Source: CAZVBR01 sp964625755 (GTDB taxonomy: Bacteria > Patescibacteriota > Minisyncoccia > Phycocordibacterales > XYD1-FULL-46-19). Taken from it: DNA of 22,503 nucleotides. Of this stretch, positions 12,563 through 20,998 are shown piece by piece. The notes under the pieces were generated by a model. It was given only the letters and a program-made list of their open reading frames with translations. It was not told the DNA's origin and ran no database searches. The translations under genes and the position numbers were made by a program. Each line of letters opens with the position of its first letter. Position 1 is the stretch's first letter. The stretch spans positions 1 through 22,503 of the forward strand of contig CAZVBR010000010.1 in the NCBI GenBank assembly GCA_964625755.1, in the 5' to 3' direction.

Positions 12563-12985
12563 ATGATCGTGAAAGTAAAAAAAATGAAACCCGAGGCTGA
12601 ACTGCCGGTTTATGCTCACCCCGGAGATGCCGGCCTGGATCTACGGGCCGCGGAAGAAGTGGTGGCAGAACCAAAAGCCAAAGTTCAGGTCCCAACCGGT
12701 ATTGCTTTTTGTCTGCCGGACGGTTATGTTGGCTTGATCTGGGATAAAAGCGGACTGTCTCACAAATACGGCCTCAAGACGGTCGGCGGGGTGATCGACG
12801 CTTCTTATCGCGGAGAAGTCAAGGTGGGGATCGTTAATCTCTCTGATCAGCCTTTTACTTTTCGAATTGGGGATAAGGTGGCCCAGATCCTGATTCAACC
12901 GGTGGTTCGGGCGGAATTGGAGGAAGTTTCTCATCTTAAAGAAACTAAGCGCGGGAAAGACGGTTTTGGTAGTACCGGACGGTGA
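12563..12985 (+). CDS. dut: dUTP diphosphatase (dUTPase)
   Basis: Hydrolyses dUTP to dUMP and pyrophosphate, supplying ThyX and keeping uracil out of DNA. 140 residues, the size of homotrimeric dUTPases. All five family motifs are present: AGLDLRA (23-29), DKSGLSHKYGL (61-71, normally PRSGLA), GVIDASYRGE (76-85, with catalytic D79), RIGDKVAQIL (101-110), and the C-terminal RGKDGFGSTGR (130-140) that closes over the nucleotide. It follows dcd after 87 non-coding bases, which hold no clear promoter or terminator. No SD is visible. Confidence 0.96.
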   Translation: MIVKVKKMKPEAELPVYAHPGDAGLDLRAAEEVVAEPKAKVQVPTGIAFCLPDGYVGLIWDKSGLSHKYGLKTVGGVIDASYRGEVKVGIVNLSDQPFTFRIGDKVAQILIQPVVRAELEEVSHLKETKRGKDGFGSTGR

Positions 12986-12997
12986 GAGATGTCTTTT

Positions 12998-13025
12998 TTG
13001 GCCGGTAAGTTTGTGCTACTATAAT
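12998..13025 (+). promoter_or_regulatory. Sigma70-like promoter for argS, nearly leaderless
   Basis: -35 TTGGCC (12998-13003), 16-base spacer, consensus -10 TATAAT (13020-13025). ATG 13034 is 8 bases after the -10 box. Confidence 0.6.
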
Positions 13026-13033
13026 GGTCTGAT

Positions 13034-14740
13034 ATGATCGAAACTAAATTACAAAAAGCGGTGGCTGGGGCTTTAAAAAAGCAAGGTATTAAAAGGCCGA
13101 AAGTTGTCATTGAACACCCGGCAGATTTTCGGCTCGGTGATTACGCCACCAATGCGGCCATGGCTTACGGGAAAAAATTAAAGATCTCACCCTTGGATCT
13201 GGCTCGAAAATTAGTGGAAGATATCAAGACCGCTGATCTGTCGGAGGTCGAGAAAATCGAAATAGCCGGATTTGGTTTCATAAATTTCTTTCTGACTAGA
13301 GATTTTTTCGCCGGACAAGTTAAATCTCATTTAAATCTCGAGAAATCTAAAAAGAAAGGCCGGAGTCAGAAGGTGGTGGTTGAGTACACCGACCCTAACC
13401 CTTTTAAAGAGCTTCATATTGGTCACTTGATGAACAACATCATTGGAGAGGCGCTGGCCGGGATCTATCAGGATCAAGGGGCAAAAGTGAAGCGAGCGTG
13501 TTATTCCGGGGATGTCGGGTTGCACGTGGCCAAAGCGATCTACGGCATATCTCATCGCCCTTGGCGATTTTTCATCTTACTCTTTTTTGGTCGCTTGACC
13601 GGTCGGGTTAATTTTCTGGGTCAGGCTTACCAAGCCGGTCAGGGGAAATACGAAGAAGATGGTGAGGCAAAAAAAGAAATAGACGAAATAAACAAAAAAA
13701 TTTATGAAGGTCAAGGCCGTTGGATAAATTTCTTATACCGGATCGGTCGAAAATGGAGTCTGGCTTATTTTAAAAAACAGTACGAGTTGCTGGGTACGGA
13801 ATTTGATTTTTATTTTTTTGAAAGCCAGACCGGCGGTTTTGGTATGGAATTGGTCCGCGAACATTTAAGTCGGGGAGTGTTCCGGGAGAGCCGGGGGGCG
13901 ATCATTTTTCCCGGCCAAGAGTACGGTCTTCACGATCGGGTTTTTATAAATTCAGCCGGTCTGCCGACTTATGAGGCTAAGGATCTGGGATTGGCCAAGA
14001 TTAAATACGATACTTATCCTTACGACCGTTCGATCATTGTTACCAATAAGGAGGTGGAAGAGTATTTCAAGGTGGTGTTAAAGGCCTTAGGGTTGATCTG
14101 GCCCGATCTTGAGAGTAAGACCACTCATGTTCCCCATGGCACCCTGCGTTTGCCGGAAGGAAAAATGTCGTCTCGAGCCGGTACGATCATTACCGCCGAG
14201 CGATTGATCAAAGATGTTACCGATCGGTTAGATAAAAAAATGTCCGATCGCCCTTGGTCTCGAGCTTATCGCCGGGAAATCGCTTCGATCGTAGCGGTGT
14301 CCGCTATTAAGTATACGGTTTTGCGTCAGGCTCCGGGCCGGGATATCGTTTTTGATTTCGGTCAGTCTCTGTCTCTGGAAGGCGATTCCGGGCCTTATCT
14401 GCTCTATACTTTGGTTCGAGCCCGGTCGGTTTTGGCCAAAGTGAAGACCGAACCTGACCCCGGTCGAGTTGAGCCGGCCTCCGAGATATTTGATCTTGAG
14501 CGATTGTTGTATCGATTTGATGAGGTTCTCGCTCGGGCCAAAGCTGACCATGCTCCTCATTACCTGACTAATTTTTTGGTTGATATCTGCGCATCTTTCA
14601 ATGCTTTTTATGCCAGACACAAAATAATCGACTCCCGAGATGAAGATTCGGATTATAAGGTTCTGCTTACAAAAAGTTTTGCTCGGGTTCTGGAGCGGGG
14701 ATTTCGGGTTTTGGGTTTTAAGGTGCCCGAGCAAATGTAA
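13034..14740 (+). CDS. argS: Arginyl-tRNA synthetase
   Basis: Class I synthetase charging tRNA-Arg. 568 residues, the normal length. The N-terminal ArgRS-specific domain (1-100) shows HPADFRLGDYATNAAM and IEIAGFGFINFFL. The Rossmann core begins VVVEYTDPNPFKELHIGHL, with the HIGH motif intact at 128-131. The second signature is EGKMSSRAG, with K377, M378 and S379 (a KMSK-type loop that many ArgRS lack in canonical form). The C-terminal all-helical anticodon-binding domain (about 455-568) includes SFNAFYARHKI and ends FRVLGFKVPEQM. ileS begins 17 bases later and probably shares the transcript. Confidence 0.97.
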   Translation: MIETKLQKAVAGALKKQGIKRPKVVIEHPADFRLGDYATNAAMAYGKKLKISPLDLARKLVEDIKTADLSEVEKIEIAGFGFINFFLTRDFFAGQVKSHLNLEKSKKKGRSQKVVVEYTDPNPFKELHIGHLMNNIIGEALAGIYQDQGAKVKRACYSGDVGLHVAKAIYGISHRPWRFFILLFFGRLTGRVNFLGQAYQAGQGKYEEDGEAKKEIDEINKKIYEGQGRWINFLYRIGRKWSLAYFKKQYELLGTEFDFYFFESQTGGFGMELVREHLSRGVFRESRGAIIFPGQEYGLHDRVFINSAGLPTYEAKDLGLAKIKYDTYPYDRSIIVTNKEVEEYFKVVLKALGLIWPDLESKTTHVPHGTLRLPEGKMSSRAGTIITAERLIKDVTDRLDKKMSDRPWSRAYRREIASIVAVSAIKYTVLRQAPGRDIVFDFGQSLSLEGDSGPYLLYTLVRARSVLAKVKTEPDPGRVEPASEIFDLERLLYRFDEVLARAKADHAPHYLTNFLVDICASFNAFYARHKIIDSRDEDSDYKVLLTKSFARVLERGFRVLGFKVPEQM

Positions 14741-14757
14741 TTTTTAGTTTTATTATT

Positions 14758-17700
14758 ATGTCTTTAAGCGAAAAAAACAGATCCGAGGTGTCCGAGCGAG
14801 AAGAAGAGATCTTGGCCTGGTGGGAGGCGGAGAATATTTTTTCAAAATCGATCGAGAATCGCAGCTCCGCCGATGAGTATGTTTTCTACGACGGGCCGCC
14901 GTTTGCCACCGGTCTACCTCATTACGGTCATATTTTGGCCAGCACCATAAAAGATGCGATCCCGCGTTACCAAACCATGAAAGGGAAAAAGGTTTTACGT
15001 CGATGGGGTTGGGATTGTCACGGCTTGCCTCTCGAGAATATCATCGAAAAAGAGCTTGGTTTAAAAACCAAAAAGGATATTGAAGAATTCGGGATCGATA
15101 AATTCAATCAAGCCGCACGACAAGCGGTCTTGCGGTACGCCGATGACTGGAAACAGATAATCCCGCGTCTCGGTCGGTGGGTCGATATGGAGAATGATTA
15201 CCGCACTATGTCTTGGCGGTATTCCGAATCTATCTGGTGGGTGTTTAAAACCTTATACGAACAAGGGATGATCTACGAAGCTCATAAGTCGATGCACCTA
15301 TGCCCTCGTTGTCAAACCACCCTGGCGAATTTCGAGGTCAATCTTGGCTATCGGGAGATCTCTGATCTGTCGGTGACGGTCGTGTTTCCGTTGGCGGACG
15401 ATCCGGAGACCGGTCTTTTGGCTTGGACTACCACCCCCTGGACCTTACCCGGTAATGCTGCCTTGGCGGTCGGCTCTGATATCAGTTATGCGGTGGTTGA
15501 AAAGTTTGATCAAGTGGCCGGCCGGAAGAAGAAATACATTTTAGCTGAAGAGAAGGTCTCGGAAGTGTTTCCGGACAATGATCATAAAGTGGTAAAAAAG
15601 ATCTCCGGCCGAGATCTGGAGGGTAAAAAGTACCAACCGGTGTTTGAGTATTACAGTCGCCAAGCCGATCTGAAGGGCAAAGATCAAGGATGGCAGATCT
15701 ATTCTGCTGATTTTGTCACCACCGAAGAGGGGACCGGGGTTGTCCACATTGCTCCGGCTTTTGGTGAGGACGATATGGCGTTAGGGCGCCAATACGGACT
15801 GCCTTTTATCCAACATGTTACTTTTGATGGTTGTTTTTCCGAAGTGGTCACAGAATTTGCCGGTTTGCCTGTTAAGCCACCGGAAGACCATCAATCGGCT
15901 GATGTTCTGATCATTAAATACTTGGCCGGTCAAAACAGGCTGTTTGACAAAAAGAAAATCTCACATCCATACCCTCACTGTTGGCGTTGTGACACCCCGC
16001 TTTTGAATTATGCCGCCGATTCCTGGTTCTTGGCGGTGTCTGAAATAAAAGATCGCTTACTGGCGGCCAATGATGATATTTACTGGGTGCCGGAACATAT
16101 TAAAGAGGGGCGATTCGGTAAATGGTTGGCCGGGGTTCGGGATTGGGCTATTTCTCGATCTCGGTTCTGGGGGGCGCCGGTACCGGTCTGGCGTTGCGAC
16201 TCTTGTAAGGAGTTAAAAGTTGTCGGTTCGGTTGAAGAATTGAGTCAAAGTAGCCCGGGGTCAAACAATACTTACCGGGTTATGCGTCACGGGCAAGCAG
16301 AGTCAAATGAGCTCGGGGTTTTAAGTTGCGGGTTTGATGACAGATATCAATTGACCGAAAAGGGGAAGGAGGGGGTCAGGCAGACGGCTTCTGAGTTGAA
16401 GGAGAATAAGCCGGATATCATAATCACTTCTCCTCTGACAAGAACCAAGGAGACCGCTTTTTTGGTGGCCGAAGAGCTGGGGTTACCGGAGTCAGAGGTG
16501 GTCGTAGATGATCGTTTGGCTGAAGTTCAGGTCGGAGAATTTTCCGGTCGACCGGTAAGAGAGTATCATGACCACTTTAAAGATCGCTTAGAGAAATTTA
16601 CCGTTCGTCCGCCCGGGGGAGAGAATTTAAATGACTTAAAGGTCCGAGTAATGGAGGCGATCTTCGATCTTGAGGCAAAATATCGCGACAAAGACATTCT
16701 TTTGATCACCCATGAATACCCGGCTTGGATGTTGTTTGCCGGGGCTTGGGGCTTAGATGATCAAGAGGCCGATTCCCGGAAGGATCAAAGTGAGGATTTT
16801 TTACAAGTTGCTCAAGTGAGACCTCTTAAGTTGCTTTCTCTGCCTCGAAATGAGTTCTATCAATTGGATCTTCACCGGCCCTTTATCGACAAAATGTCAT
16901 GGCAGTGTTCGTGCGGGGGTCAAATGAAGCGAATTCCGGAAGTGTTCGATTGTTGGCTTGAGTCTGGGGCGATGCCGTACGGTCAGGCTCATTATCCTTT
17001 TGATAGCCGAGAGATCTTTGACCCTGAGGCCGGTGTCGGTTTCCCGGCTGATTTCATTGCTGAAGGTCTGGATCAGACTCGGGGTTGGTTTTATTCCTTG
17101 TTAGTGTTGGGGGTGGCTCTGTTTGACCGATCGCCGTATCGTAGAACCATCGTTAATGGTTTGGTTCTGGCTGAGGACGGGCAAAAAATGAGCAAGAAGC
17201 TCAATAATTACCCTGATCCGATGGAGATAGTCGGTAAATACGGCGCCGATGCTCTCCGGCTGTATCTACTTTCTTCTCCGGCGGTTCGGGGTGAGGATGT
17301 CGCTTTCAAGGAATCGGAGGTCGCCTTGGTCGGGCGTCGGGTCATTGGCCGTTTGCGCAATGTTTTGTCTTTTTATGATCTGTACGCCGAAAAAGACGTA
17401 AAAGAAGCAGAAATTCTTGATATTTCTCAAAAGAGCGTTCTGGATCGTTGGTTTATGGCACGACTAAATCAAGCTTCGGGTGAGATATCAGACGGATTTG
17501 ACAATTATCTTTTGGATCGGGTCGGTCGGGCCATAGATGACTTGGTGGACGATCTGTCGGTATGGTATTTACGTCGTAGCCGGGAACGGTTTAAATCGGA
17601 TGAGGATCGGGTGGCTGCTTCGGCTGTTTTGAGGTTTGGATTGAAGACGACCGCCAAACTGATCGCTCCGTTTGCTCCGTTTGTGGCCGAAGATATTTAT

Positions 17701-18267
17701 TTGGCGGTTAAAGCTGATTCGGATCCGGAGAGTGTTCACCTGACAGATTGGCCGGTTTTAGCGGGAGAGGATAAGGGGGTTCTGGATTTGATGGCCGAGG
17801 CCCGGGAATTGGTTTCTTGGGGACTTGAGGCCCGATCTGAGGCCGGAGTGAAAGTAAGACAGCCGCTTGCTTGCCTGAAAGTAAAAGAAGCCAGTGAGGA
17901 GTTGAAAAGTGATCACTCGATTCAGGAGGTGATCAAAGATGAATTGAATGTTAAAAAATTGATATTCGATCCCGGTATCTCATCTTCTGTTGTACTTGAT
18001 CTTGAGTTGACTGATGAGTTAAGGCGCGAGGGTGATTTGCGAGAGTTGGTCCGTTCACTTCAATCGTTACGCAAGACCAGTAATTTAAAACCGGGCCAGA
18101 CGGCTAAGTTACGCATTTTTTCTTTAAATGATGTTGGCCGGGAATGGCGTGATCTTCTGGACCAGGCGGCGGCCGAGACCGATCTGTTGGTGGAATGGCA
18201 ACCGGAGAAGATCGAAGGCCGGACAGTTCAGTGGTTGGATCAGGAGTTTCTGGTCGTCCTTGAGTAG
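14758..18267 (+). CDS. ileS: Isoleucyl-tRNA synthetase with inserted histidine-phosphatase domain
   Basis: Charges tRNA-Ile. At 1169 residues it is longer than usual (about 940-1070). Catalytic core: PPFATGLPHYGH (47-58, HIGH-type motif) and GQKMSKKLNNYP (808-819, KMSKS loop with K for the last S). The CP1 editing domain has TTTPWTLPGNAALAV (224-238) and GVVHIAPAFGEDD (327-339). Cysteine pairs occur at 182/185 (CPRC), 408/411 (CWRC), 480/483 (CDSC) and 717/719 (CSC). Between the last two, residues about 505-670 form a complete histidine phosphatase domain; the synthetase resumes with FYQLDLHRPFIDKM and DCWLESGAMPYGQ. The anticodon-binding region occupies about 870-1169. The HYGH-type architecture suggests the eukaryote-like IleRS class. 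recO follows after 8 bases. Confidence 0.97.
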   Translation: MSLSEKNRSEVSEREEEILAWWEAENIFSKSIENRSSADEYVFYDGPPFATGLPHYGHILASTIKDAIPRYQTMKGKKVLRRWGWDCHGLPLENIIEKELGLKTKKDIEEFGIDKFNQAARQAVLRYADDWKQIIPRLGRWVDMENDYRTMSWRYSESIWWVFKTLYEQGMIYEAHKSMHLCPRCQTTLANFEVNLGYREISDLSVTVVFPLADDPETGLLAWTTTPWTLPGNAALAVGSDISYAVVEKFDQVAGRKKKYILAEEKVSEVFPDNDHKVVKKISGRDLEGKKYQPVFEYYSRQADLKGKDQGWQIYSADFVTTEEGTGVVHIAPAFGEDDMALGRQYGLPFIQHVTFDGCFSEVVTEFAGLPVKPPEDHQSADVLIIKYLAGQNRLFDKKKISHPYPHCWRCDTPLLNYAADSWFLAVSEIKDRLLAANDDIYWVPEHIKEGRFGKWLAGVRDWAISRSRFWGAPVPVWRCDSCKELKVVGSVEELSQSSPGSNNTYRVMRHGQAESNELGVLSCGFDDRYQLTEKGKEGVRQTASELKENKPDIIITSPLTRTKETAFLVAEELGLPESEVVVDDRLAEVQVGEFSGRPVREYHDHFKDRLEKFTVRPPGGENLNDLKVRVMEAIFDLEAKYRDKDILLITHEYPAWMLFAGAWGLDDQEADSRKDQSEDFLQVAQVRPLKLLSLPRNEFYQLDLHRPFIDKMSWQCSCGGQMKRIPEVFDCWLESGAMPYGQAHYPFDSREIFDPEAGVGFPADFIAEGLDQTRGWFYSLLVLGVALFDRSPYRRTIVNGLVLAEDGQKMSKKLNNYPDPMEIVGKYGADALRLYLLSSPAVRGEDVAFKESEVALVGRRVIGRLRNVLSFYDLYAEKDVKEAEILDISQKSVLDRWFMARLNQASGEISDGFDNYLLDRVGRAIDDLVDDLSVWYLRRSRERFKSDEDRVAASAVLRFGLKTTAKLIAPFAPFVAEDIYLAVKADSDPESVHLTDWPVLAGEDKGVLDLMAEARELVSWGLEARSEAGVKVRQPLACLKVKEASEELKSDHSIQEVIKDELNVKKLIFDPGISSSVVLDLELTDELRREGDLRELVRSLQSLRKTSNLKPGQTAKLRIFSLNDVGREWRDLLDQAAAETDLLVEWQPEKIEGRTVQWLDQEFLVVLE
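16264..16760 (+). other. Histidine phosphatase (phosphoglycerate mutase-like) domain inside ileS
   Basis: Residues about 503-670 of the IleRS chain. The signature YRVMRHGQAESN (506-517) gives the R510-H511-G512 triad with the phospho-accepting histidine. TSPLTRTKETA (558-568) supplies the second arginine R562. RLAEVQVGEFSGRP (586-599) supplies the acidic residue E589. LLITHEYP (648-655) supplies the second histidine H652, where the usual HG reads HE. All catalytic positions of the family are therefore present and the fold appears complete at about 165 residues. It is flanked by linkers SQSSPGSNN and QEADSRKDQSED. The frame is continuous with the synthetase on both sides. Confidence 0.9.
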
Positions 18268-18275
18268 GTCAAGAT

Positions 18276-18866
18276 ATGAGTTACAGGATATACACCACCC
18301 CGGGTCTTATTTTTAAATGGGTACCGATTCGGGAGGTTGATTGTCTGTTGAGTGTTTTTACTTATGACCTGGGGCTGATCACTGTCAAGGCCACCGGATT
18401 TTTTCGTCCGGCAGCTAAAATGAGGGGTCATGTTCGGCCTTTTGTTTACTCTCGGGTATCTCTCATTAAGGGCCGGGCCGGTTGGCGGTTGGTCGGGGCG
18501 GAGTCTTACGGTTTAACTGAATCTTTGATCGCGGATCGGGAAGTTTGCGCCGGCTTGGAACGGTTATTTCGGTTACTGAACCGACTTTTAATGAAAGAGG
18601 TGATGGAAAGACCGATATTCAGTGATCTTTCCGGGGCGGTGATGATGGCCATAAAGGATGATTCGGTGGCTTGGTCGGACCTGGAAGTGGCCCTTGTGGT
18701 AAGATGGCTTTATTATCTCGGTTACTTACCTGATCATGACTCTCTCCGTCCGTATTTGGAGTTGGTGGAGTGGGAAAAATCGGAGTTTTTCCGTCGGCTG
18801 AGTCAGCCACGCGATCCGTTGGTTATAAAATTGATCAACCGATCACTGCGGGCTAGCGGTCTGTAA
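18276..18866 (+). CDS. recO: DNA repair protein RecO, short form without zinc motif
   Basis: Recombination mediator that helps RecR load RecA on SSB-coated DNA. The N-terminal OB fold is recognisable: YTTPGLIFKWVPIREVDCLL (6-25), VFTYDLGLITVKATGFFRP (27-45), KMRGHVRPF (48-56). The C-terminal part is helical, including VRWLYYLGYLPD. At 196 residues it is shorter than typical RecO (about 240), and only two cysteines are present (C23, C91), so the four-cysteine zinc site of many RecO proteins is missing. It starts 8 bases after ileS and probably belongs to the argS-ileS transcript. Confidence 0.82.
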   Translation: MSYRIYTTPGLIFKWVPIREVDCLLSVFTYDLGLITVKATGFFRPAAKMRGHVRPFVYSRVSLIKGRAGWRLVGAESYGLTESLIADREVCAGLERLFRLLNRLLMKEVMERPIFSDLSGAVMMAIKDDSVAWSDLEVALVVRWLYYLGYLPDHDSLRPYLELVEWEKSEFFRRLSQPRDPLVIKLINRSLRASGL

Positions 18867-18881
18867 TCAGTTTTTGGCTTG

Positions 18882-18890
18882 TGTTATAAT
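18882..18890 (+). promoter_or_regulatory. Extended -10 promoter for the surface-protein gene
   Basis: TGTTATAAT, a consensus -10 (18885-18890) with the upstream TG extension and no clear -35. The ATG at 18899 is 8 bases after it, predicting a leader of 0-2 bases. Confidence 0.6.
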
Positions 18891-18898
18891 TTAACAAT

Positions 18899-20917
18899 AT
18901 GTCGAATGAACAAAATAAAGAATCTGGCCCGGATGGTGAATTAAGAGGAATCGATGAGCTGGAAAAGAAATTAAGTCGATCCCGGTCAACTTATCGATCT
19001 GATCGGCCCGGTAAATTGAAAGGTGAGATAAGGTCGGCCAAAAGGTCCTGGTCGGACCAGGCCGAGCCAGACAGTACCTCGGAGGAAGAGACCGGATCAT
19101 CTTTTTTTTCAACCGGTTTATTCCTTAAATTTTTAATCGGAGCCTTGGTGGTGTTTATCCTGACCCTGACCGTGGCCGGTTTTGTTTTATGGTGGGGGAG
19201 TAACGTGGTTTCCAATCGGAATATTGATATAACTTTTCAAGGCCCGGAGACGGTAACTGCCGGGACTAGGACCAGTTTTCAGGTTGCGATCTCAAACCGT
19301 AATCAGCAGAGTCTGGAGGAGGCGGAGTTGTTGATAAAATATCCGTCCGGCACTTATAACCCTGATAATCCGGGAGAGGTTTTGGAGGAAAGAGTTTATC
19401 CCTTGCGTTCAGTTCGACCGGGTGAGACCGTTGGCCAGCGAGTGGAAGCTGTGTTTATGGGGCAACCGGAGGAGGTCAAAGAGTTTCAGGTGGTATTGAG
19501 GTATGAAGTTCCCGGTTCAACTACATCGTTCGGCAAAAATCAGAGTGAAAGGGTGGTTATCGGGTCTCCGGCCCTGTCGATCAATGTTTCAGCTGATGAA
19601 AATGTGATCGATGGGCAGACGGCCGAGATTGATCTAGAGTTGGTCTCAAATGCTTCCATGGTCTTACCGGGTTTGATCTTAAAGCTCGATCCTCCGGCCG
19701 GGTTTACTGTGGCAGATTCCGAACCTCAACCAGTCGTGGATGACCCCGGTTTGATCTGGTCGATCGGTGACTTAGAGCCCGGCGAGACAAAAACGATCAA
19801 GCTGGTCGGGGATATCTCGGGAGCTCCGGGAGAGGTGAAAGTGTTTAGTTTTCAAGCCGGACCGGGTCTACCCGGTCGGGTTCCGGGATTAGCATCGGTC
19901 TGGGGTGACTCCTTGGTTTCGATCGAAGTGGAAGATACTTTGTTGTCCGGTTACTTGCTCGTAAACGGACGTCGGCCGGAGGATATTTCAGTGAGATCTG
20001 ATTCTCGGGTCAGGATGGATGTCGGGTGGCAAAATAATTTGCCGATAAGTTTGCGAGACGGGATAATAACCTTAAAGTTTATTGACAACGACGGTGTTTT
20101 GGATACCGGTTCGGTTTCAGCTGAGAGAGGGTTTTTTAGTTCCTCTGACCAAGAGGCCAAATGGGATCGATCAACTCTTGAGAATTTAAGGGATATTTCG
20201 CCGGGTCAACAGGGGAGTAATACAGTGTTTTTCGATCTTGATTCCTTGGTTGGCAGGTCTTCCCCGCCGGTTAATCCGGTGCTCGATCTTTTATTGACCG
20301 TGGAGGCCAAGCGCACCGATGAGCGCTATGAGGAGGCAAGGGTCTACTCAGAAACATCGCGCCGGGTAAAGATCGATACGGACATTCAATTGGCCGCCAA
20401 GGTGGCTCACTCCGTGGGCCCGTTTGATAACCAGGGCCCGATTCCTCCACGAGCTAACGAAGCAACCGATTATACTGTGACTTGGAGTGTGATCAATACC
20501 TCAAATAAAGTGGCTGAGGGCGAGGTGCGGGCTGTTTTGCCGCCCTATGTATCGTGGAATGAAAAAATAGACCCGGAAGAAGGCGAATATGTTTTTTACG
20601 ACCCTGATTCTCGTGAAGTGGTTTGGGACCTGGAAGAGGTCGAACCGGGGGTCGGTTTTGATCGACGGAGCCGGGAAGTGTCTTTTCAGTTGAGTATGAC
20701 CCCTTCTGAGGGGCAGGTGGGGAGAACTGTGGATATTATCGGTGATATGGTCTTAACCGGTAGAGATACTTTTACCACCAAAGAACTTAAGTTCGAGCGA
20801 CGAGCTTTGGATTCGCGATTAACAGGAGATCCGGGGGCGGAATTTGTTTCCGGAGTCGTGGTGGAACCTCGAGAATCGGATGATGGTAGTGATGATGAGG
20901 AGGAAGAAGAAGATTAA
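18899..20917 (+). CDS. Membrane-anchored surface protein with DUF11-like beta repeats
   Basis: 672 residues. Residues 1-72 are hydrophilic and charged (cytoplasmic). One strong membrane segment spans about 73-99 (LFLKFLIGALVVFILTL...). The remaining 570 residues are outside and made of beta-sandwich units with the logic of DUF11 or CARDB adhesin-like repeats: TVTAGTRTSFQVAISNRNQQ (residues about 119-138), IWSIGDLEPGETKTIKL, YTVTWSVINTSNKVAEGEV, VVWDLEEVEPG. The chain ends in a strongly acidic run (DDGSDDEEEEED). There is no cleavable signal peptide, sortase motif or catalytic motif. It is likely an envelope or cell-surface structural protein, a type common in Patescibacteria. It is probably monocistronic. 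Confidence 0.8.
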   Translation: MSNEQNKESGPDGELRGIDELEKKLSRSRSTYRSDRPGKLKGEIRSAKRSWSDQAEPDSTSEEETGSSFFSTGLFLKFLIGALVVFILTLTVAGFVLWWGSNVVSNRNIDITFQGPETVTAGTRTSFQVAISNRNQQSLEEAELLIKYPSGTYNPDNPGEVLEERVYPLRSVRPGETVGQRVEAVFMGQPEEVKEFQVVLRYEVPGSTTSFGKNQSERVVIGSPALSINVSADENVIDGQTAEIDLELVSNASMVLPGLILKLDPPAGFTVADSEPQPVVDDPGLIWSIGDLEPGETKTIKLVGDISGAPGEVKVFSFQAGPGLPGRVPGLASVWGDSLVSIEVEDTLLSGYLLVNGRRPEDISVRSDSRVRMDVGWQNNLPISLRDGIITLKFIDNDGVLDTGSVSAERGFFSSSDQEAKWDRSTLENLRDISPGQQGSNTVFFDLDSLVGRSSPPVNPVLDLLLTVEAKRTDERYEEARVYSETSRRVKIDTDIQLAAKVAHSVGPFDNQGPIPPRANEATDYTVTWSVINTSNKVAEGEVRAVLPPYVSWNEKIDPEEGEYVFYDPDSREVVWDLEEVEPGVGFDRRSREVSFQLSMTPSEGQVGRTVDIIGDMVLTGRDTFTTKELKFERRALDSRLTGDPGAEFVSGVVVEPRESDDGSDDEEEEED

Positions 20918-20953
20918 TTTTTGAGTTTTTTGCGGGCTTGTTCTTGATCGTTT

Positions 20954-20982
20954 TTGTTGTTAAGCTTAAAAGATCATAAAAT
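20954..20982 (+). promoter_or_regulatory. Possible promoter for glyS
   Basis: -35 TTGTTG (20954-20959), 17-base spacer, -10 TAAAAT (20977-20982), 16 bases before the ATG at 20999. The region is A+T-rich, so chance matches are likely. Confidence 0.4.
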
Positions 20983-20998
20983 AATCATTTAAAATATT

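Noticed and set aside
14228..14734. 168-codon minus-strand frame inside argS
   Set aside because: Shadow of argS, with no recognisable protein features and no promoter.
16264..16860. Idea that the phosphatase segment in ileS is an assembly artefact or a separate gene
   Set aside because: The frame is open across both junctions, the base composition matches the flanks, and no start or stop signals occur. The insertion point is a linker between structural elements.
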